Origin: Verrucomicrobiota bacterium
GTDB lineage: Bacteria > Verrucomicrobiota > Verrucomicrobiia > Limisphaerales > UBA1100
Direction of reading: 5' to 3'
Length of the DNA: 8,308 nucleotides
Assembly: GCA_028872645.1 (NCBI GenBank)
Contig: JAPKDK010000119.1
Coordinates: 1-8,308, forward strand
The position numbers and the translations under genes are program-made. Below the pieces are notes generated by a model. It saw only the letters and a list, made by a program, of their open reading frames with translations. It searched no databases and was not told the DNA's origin. Within the stretch, counting starts at the first letter, position 1. Each line of letters opens with the position of its first letter. Positions 6,437 to 8,308 of the stretch are shown one piece after another.

Positions 6437-8308
6437 TTATTCATTATCCTTAATGATCAGCTTTTCGAACATACTCACTTGCACAGCTTTGATTTTGCCA
6501 TCTGAACCCTCTTTACCGGTTGTGCCGTCCGCACAGTAGAGGCTCTTGTTATTGGGCCCGCGCAGAACCCCGTACCCACAATTGAAATTGTATTTACCCA
6601 CGACCTGGAAGTCTGGCGTGGTTTTAAGCAGCACACTGCCATAGCACCCAAACCACCAGTGGCCTTGGGCAAAGGCCGCATTCTGGATGCCCAGTCGCGT
6701 CCAGCCGCTCTGGATCACATGGCGTTTCTTGAAGTTGAACTGACTGTCATACTCGTACACATAATTCTCCGGCACACCCTCGGGCAACCCACCCACCACA
6801 AGAAATCGACCGTTCTTGACGGCAATGCCACCGGCCCCGTGCTTGACCTGCTGCACCTCGTGCTTGGAGAGGAGCGATAAATCCTTGGAGCTATACACAT
6901 AAACCCAGTTGTCTGAATTGCCCTTGGGATCATTGAATGCACCAAAATTCACCGCGCAGTAAATCTTGCCATTCGCAAAACAGACATCCCCGTGATGATC
7001 CGGCACTTCGATCTTTTTCATTACCTTGCCCTTGGTGTCCGTCTTGACCAGTGCCCGCGTGAAGCTCCAGAAAAAATTGCCATTACTCCCACGGCTCACA
7101 CCCTGCAAATGCCCGGCATACTTGCCCTCGCACACGACTGCTTCAGGCGCTTTGGGGGCCTTAGCCTGATTGGCTTTCGGGTTTTGGTACTTGGATAGAT
7201 CAAAGATCGTGCGCGTGCCTTTCATCCGGTCCAGTTCCTTTTGCAACTTGGCACGGATGGTTCGGGTCTTGGTATCCAGATCGCCCGGGCTCACCGGTTT
7301 CTTTTCCAGCACGTCCTTGTACACGTTAAAAAATTTACCATCCGGATATAGTTTCCAGTCGGACGTGCGAGCAAACTCCTTGCCTTTGGGCCCGCCATTC
7401 CGCGCATACCAGCTGTAGCTCACTTCCCGCGCCGGTTTGCCGCCCTTGAGGTGGCCAAGAATGCTCACCCCATCAATCTTGTGCTCCACCTTTGCCCCAG
7501 CCACTTCGGCAACAGTGGGCAGGATGTCGCTGAAGTTCACAATGGCACGCGTGGTCTGGCCCGCCTTGATGGTGCCCGGCCAACGGGCAATGAAAGGGAC
7601 GTGGTTTCCCGCATCGGGCATGCTGCCCTTGCCGCCCTGGATCACACGGCCATTCATCACGCCGCGCACGCTGGTGGCTGTGCCGTTGTCGCCCGTAAAA
7701 ATAATGAGCGTTTTTTCAGTGAGTCCCTCTTTCTCCACCTTGGCCACAATCTTGCCGATAATCTTGTCGACATACGCCACCATCTCTCGGAAATATTTGG
7801 GGTTCTTCTGGGCTTGGCCACCGCCCTCTGCGCCCTCAGACTTTGGGTCCCAATCCTTGCTATCGGGCGTCGGTTCAAAAGGCCAGTGAGGCAGGATCAT
7901 GGGGTAGTAACCAAAGAAAGGTCTGTCCTTGTTGCGTTCAATAAAATCACAGAGGTAATCGCTGGCAACATCAGGGCCATACTTTCCGGGGTAATCGATT
8001 TCCTTGCCATTCACTTCCATGCCCGGATTGGGATAGCGCGCGGGCCGACGTGTCAGTTGCCAGAGGCAGTGTTCATCAAAGCCAAAATTCCCGGGCGCCT
8101 CCATGCCGCCCATTAACTGCCACTTGCCCACGATGCAGGTTTTGTAGCCCGCTTCCTTCATCACGTGACCAAAGGTGCGTGCCTTGGGATCCAGCAGACC
8201 AAATTTGACGTAGTTCCTCTGGTTATAAATGCCAGTCATGATCTGCACACGGGAAGGAGTACAAATAGGCTGGGAATAGCCATGGTCAAAGCGCATGCCG
8301 CCGGCTGC
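6437..8308 (-). CDS. Sulfatase with C-terminal beta-propeller-like domain, 5' partial
   Basis: The frame is open to the right edge (A-A-G-G before the Met at 8296), and the visible part begins just before the active site. An estimated 40-80 N-terminal residues are therefore missing, including any signal peptide and the N-terminal Asp pair. Numbering from that Met, the active-site motif is CTPSR (12-16), Cys-type with a TGT codon. Other sulfatase signatures are VGKWQLMGG (56-64), LPHWPF (135-140), TGDNGT (201-206), IQGGKGSMPDAGNHVPFIARWP (split around 219-240) and TSDWKLYPDG (311-320). The sulfatase part ends near 365. A linker rich in Ala, Lys and Pro (about 372-386) leads to about 230 residues with repeating blade-like units (about 396-608). 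The substrate is unknown. Transcription would run from here into the next sulfatase, 34 nt away. Confidence 0.94.
   Translation of the reverse strand, partial: AAGGMRFDHGYSQPICTPSRVQIMTGIYNQRNYVKFGLLDPKARTFGHVMKEAGYKTCIVGKWQLMGGMEAPGNFGFDEHCLWQLTRRPARYPNPGMEVNGKEIDYPGKYGPDVASDYLCDFIERNKDRPFFGYYPMILPHWPFEPTPDSKDWDPKSEGAEGGGQAQKNPKYFREMVAYVDKIIGKIVAKVEKEGLTEKTLIIFTGDNGTATSVRGVMNGRVIQGGKGSMPDAGNHVPFIARWPGTIKAGQTTRAIVNFSDILPTVAEVAGAKVEHKIDGVSILGHLKGGKPAREVSYSWYARNGGPKGKEFARTSDWKLYPDGKFFNVYKDVLEKKPVSPGDLDTKTRTIRAKLQKELDRMKGTRTIFDLSKYQNPKANQAKAPKAPEAVVCEGKYAGHLQGVSRGSNGNFFWSFTRALVKTDTKGKVMKKIEVPDHHGDVCFANGKIYCAVNFGAFNDPKGNSDNWVYVYSSKDLSLLSKHEVQQVKHGAGGIAVKNGRFLVVGGLPEGVPENYVYEYDSQFNFKKRHVIQSGWTRLGIQNAAFAQGHWWFGCYGSVLLKTTPDFQVVGKYNFNCGYGVLRGPNNKSLYCADGTTGKEGSDGKIKAVQVSMFEKLIIKDNE
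6467..7141 (-). other. Beta-propeller-like C-terminal domain of the second sulfatase
   Basis: Residues about 386-610 (numbered from the Met at 8296) can be read as about five similar units. They begin near HLQGVSRG (396), HHGDVCFANGKIYCAVNFG (434), GAGGIAVKNGRFLVVGG (487), GIQNAAFAQGHWWFGCYG (536) and GYGVLRGPNNKSLYCADG (574). Each has a G-rich first strand, an NG- or QG-type turn and an aromatic-rich second strand, and most then have a V-Y/L-K-T-x-D strand and a K-rich last strand. This resembles six- or seven-bladed NHL/WD-like propellers, but only five units are visible. Domain assignment is by eye. Confidence 0.6.
8249..8263 (-). other. Sulfatase active-site motif CTPSR (second sulfatase)
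   Basis: These codons spell C-T-P-S-R in the context QPICTPSRVQIMTG. The Cys is the expected formylglycine precursor, so the second enzyme also needs a Cys-type maturation system. Confidence 0.9.

Noticed and set aside
6442..6455. CATTA TCCT TAATG inverted repeat at the end of the second sulfatase gene
   Set aside because: A 5-bp AT-rich stem inside the last codons with no T run; too weak to be a terminator and likely chance.
7451..8116. 221-codon open frame on the plus strand opposite the second sulfatase
   Set aside because: The opposite strand encodes the conserved sulfatase core (GDNGT, LPHWPF). The plus-strand translation has no recognisable family.
1..8308. selC (tRNA-Sec) or another RNA gene
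   Set aside because: Only 40 bases in the window are intergenic, too few for a roughly 95-nt tRNA-Sec, and none of them looks like a tRNA part.
1..8308. Mobile elements, CRISPR arrays, long direct or inverted repeats
   Set aside because: No transposase, integrase, spaced repeats or terminal inverted repeats were seen on reading both strands.

Overview
The window is almost entirely coding. It holds six genes, and the only intergenic bases are 6 nt at 4993-4998 and 34 nt at 6403-6436. The left 5 kb (plus strand) is a bacterial selenocysteine operon. The right 3.3 kb (minus strand) carries two sulfatases that converge on it. Several secreted sulfatases of the planctomycete/verrucomicrobial type, a secreted transglutaminase-like protein and a GC-rich selenocysteine operon suggest a member of the PVC superphylum, most likely Verrucomicrobiota. 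This is inference from gene style; there is no rRNA or other marker to confirm it.

Left region (1-4992, plus): selD (5' end cut by the window), selA, a gene for an exported transglutaminase-like protein, and selB. Each of the three junctions is the same TAATG, where the stop codon of one gene shares a base with the start codon of the next, and none has a recognisable Shine-Dalgarno sequence. SelD makes selenophosphate, SelA uses it to convert Ser-tRNA(Sec) to Sec-tRNA(Sec), and SelB delivers that tRNA to SECIS-bearing UGA codons. The transglutaminase-like gene between selA and selB has no known role in this pathway and is the most unusual feature. It ends in the heptamer A AAA AAA directly before its stop, placed so that a -1 slip would read straight into selB. 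selC (tRNA-Sec) and selenoprotein genes are not in the window.

Right region (4999-8308, minus): an exported 467-residue sulfatase preceded, in transcription order, by a longer sulfatase whose N-terminus lies outside the window. The longer protein has about 230 extra C-terminal residues that look like a five-blade beta-propeller joined by an Ala/Lys/Pro-rich linker. Both have a Cys-type (formylglycine) active-site motif. The two genes are 34 nt apart and probably co-transcribed. Hand-counted 60-base lines suggest lower GC here (about 50-60%) than in the selenocysteine operon (about 70%), with the change near the convergent junction at about 4995.

I found no RNA genes, mobile elements, CRISPR arrays or long repeats.
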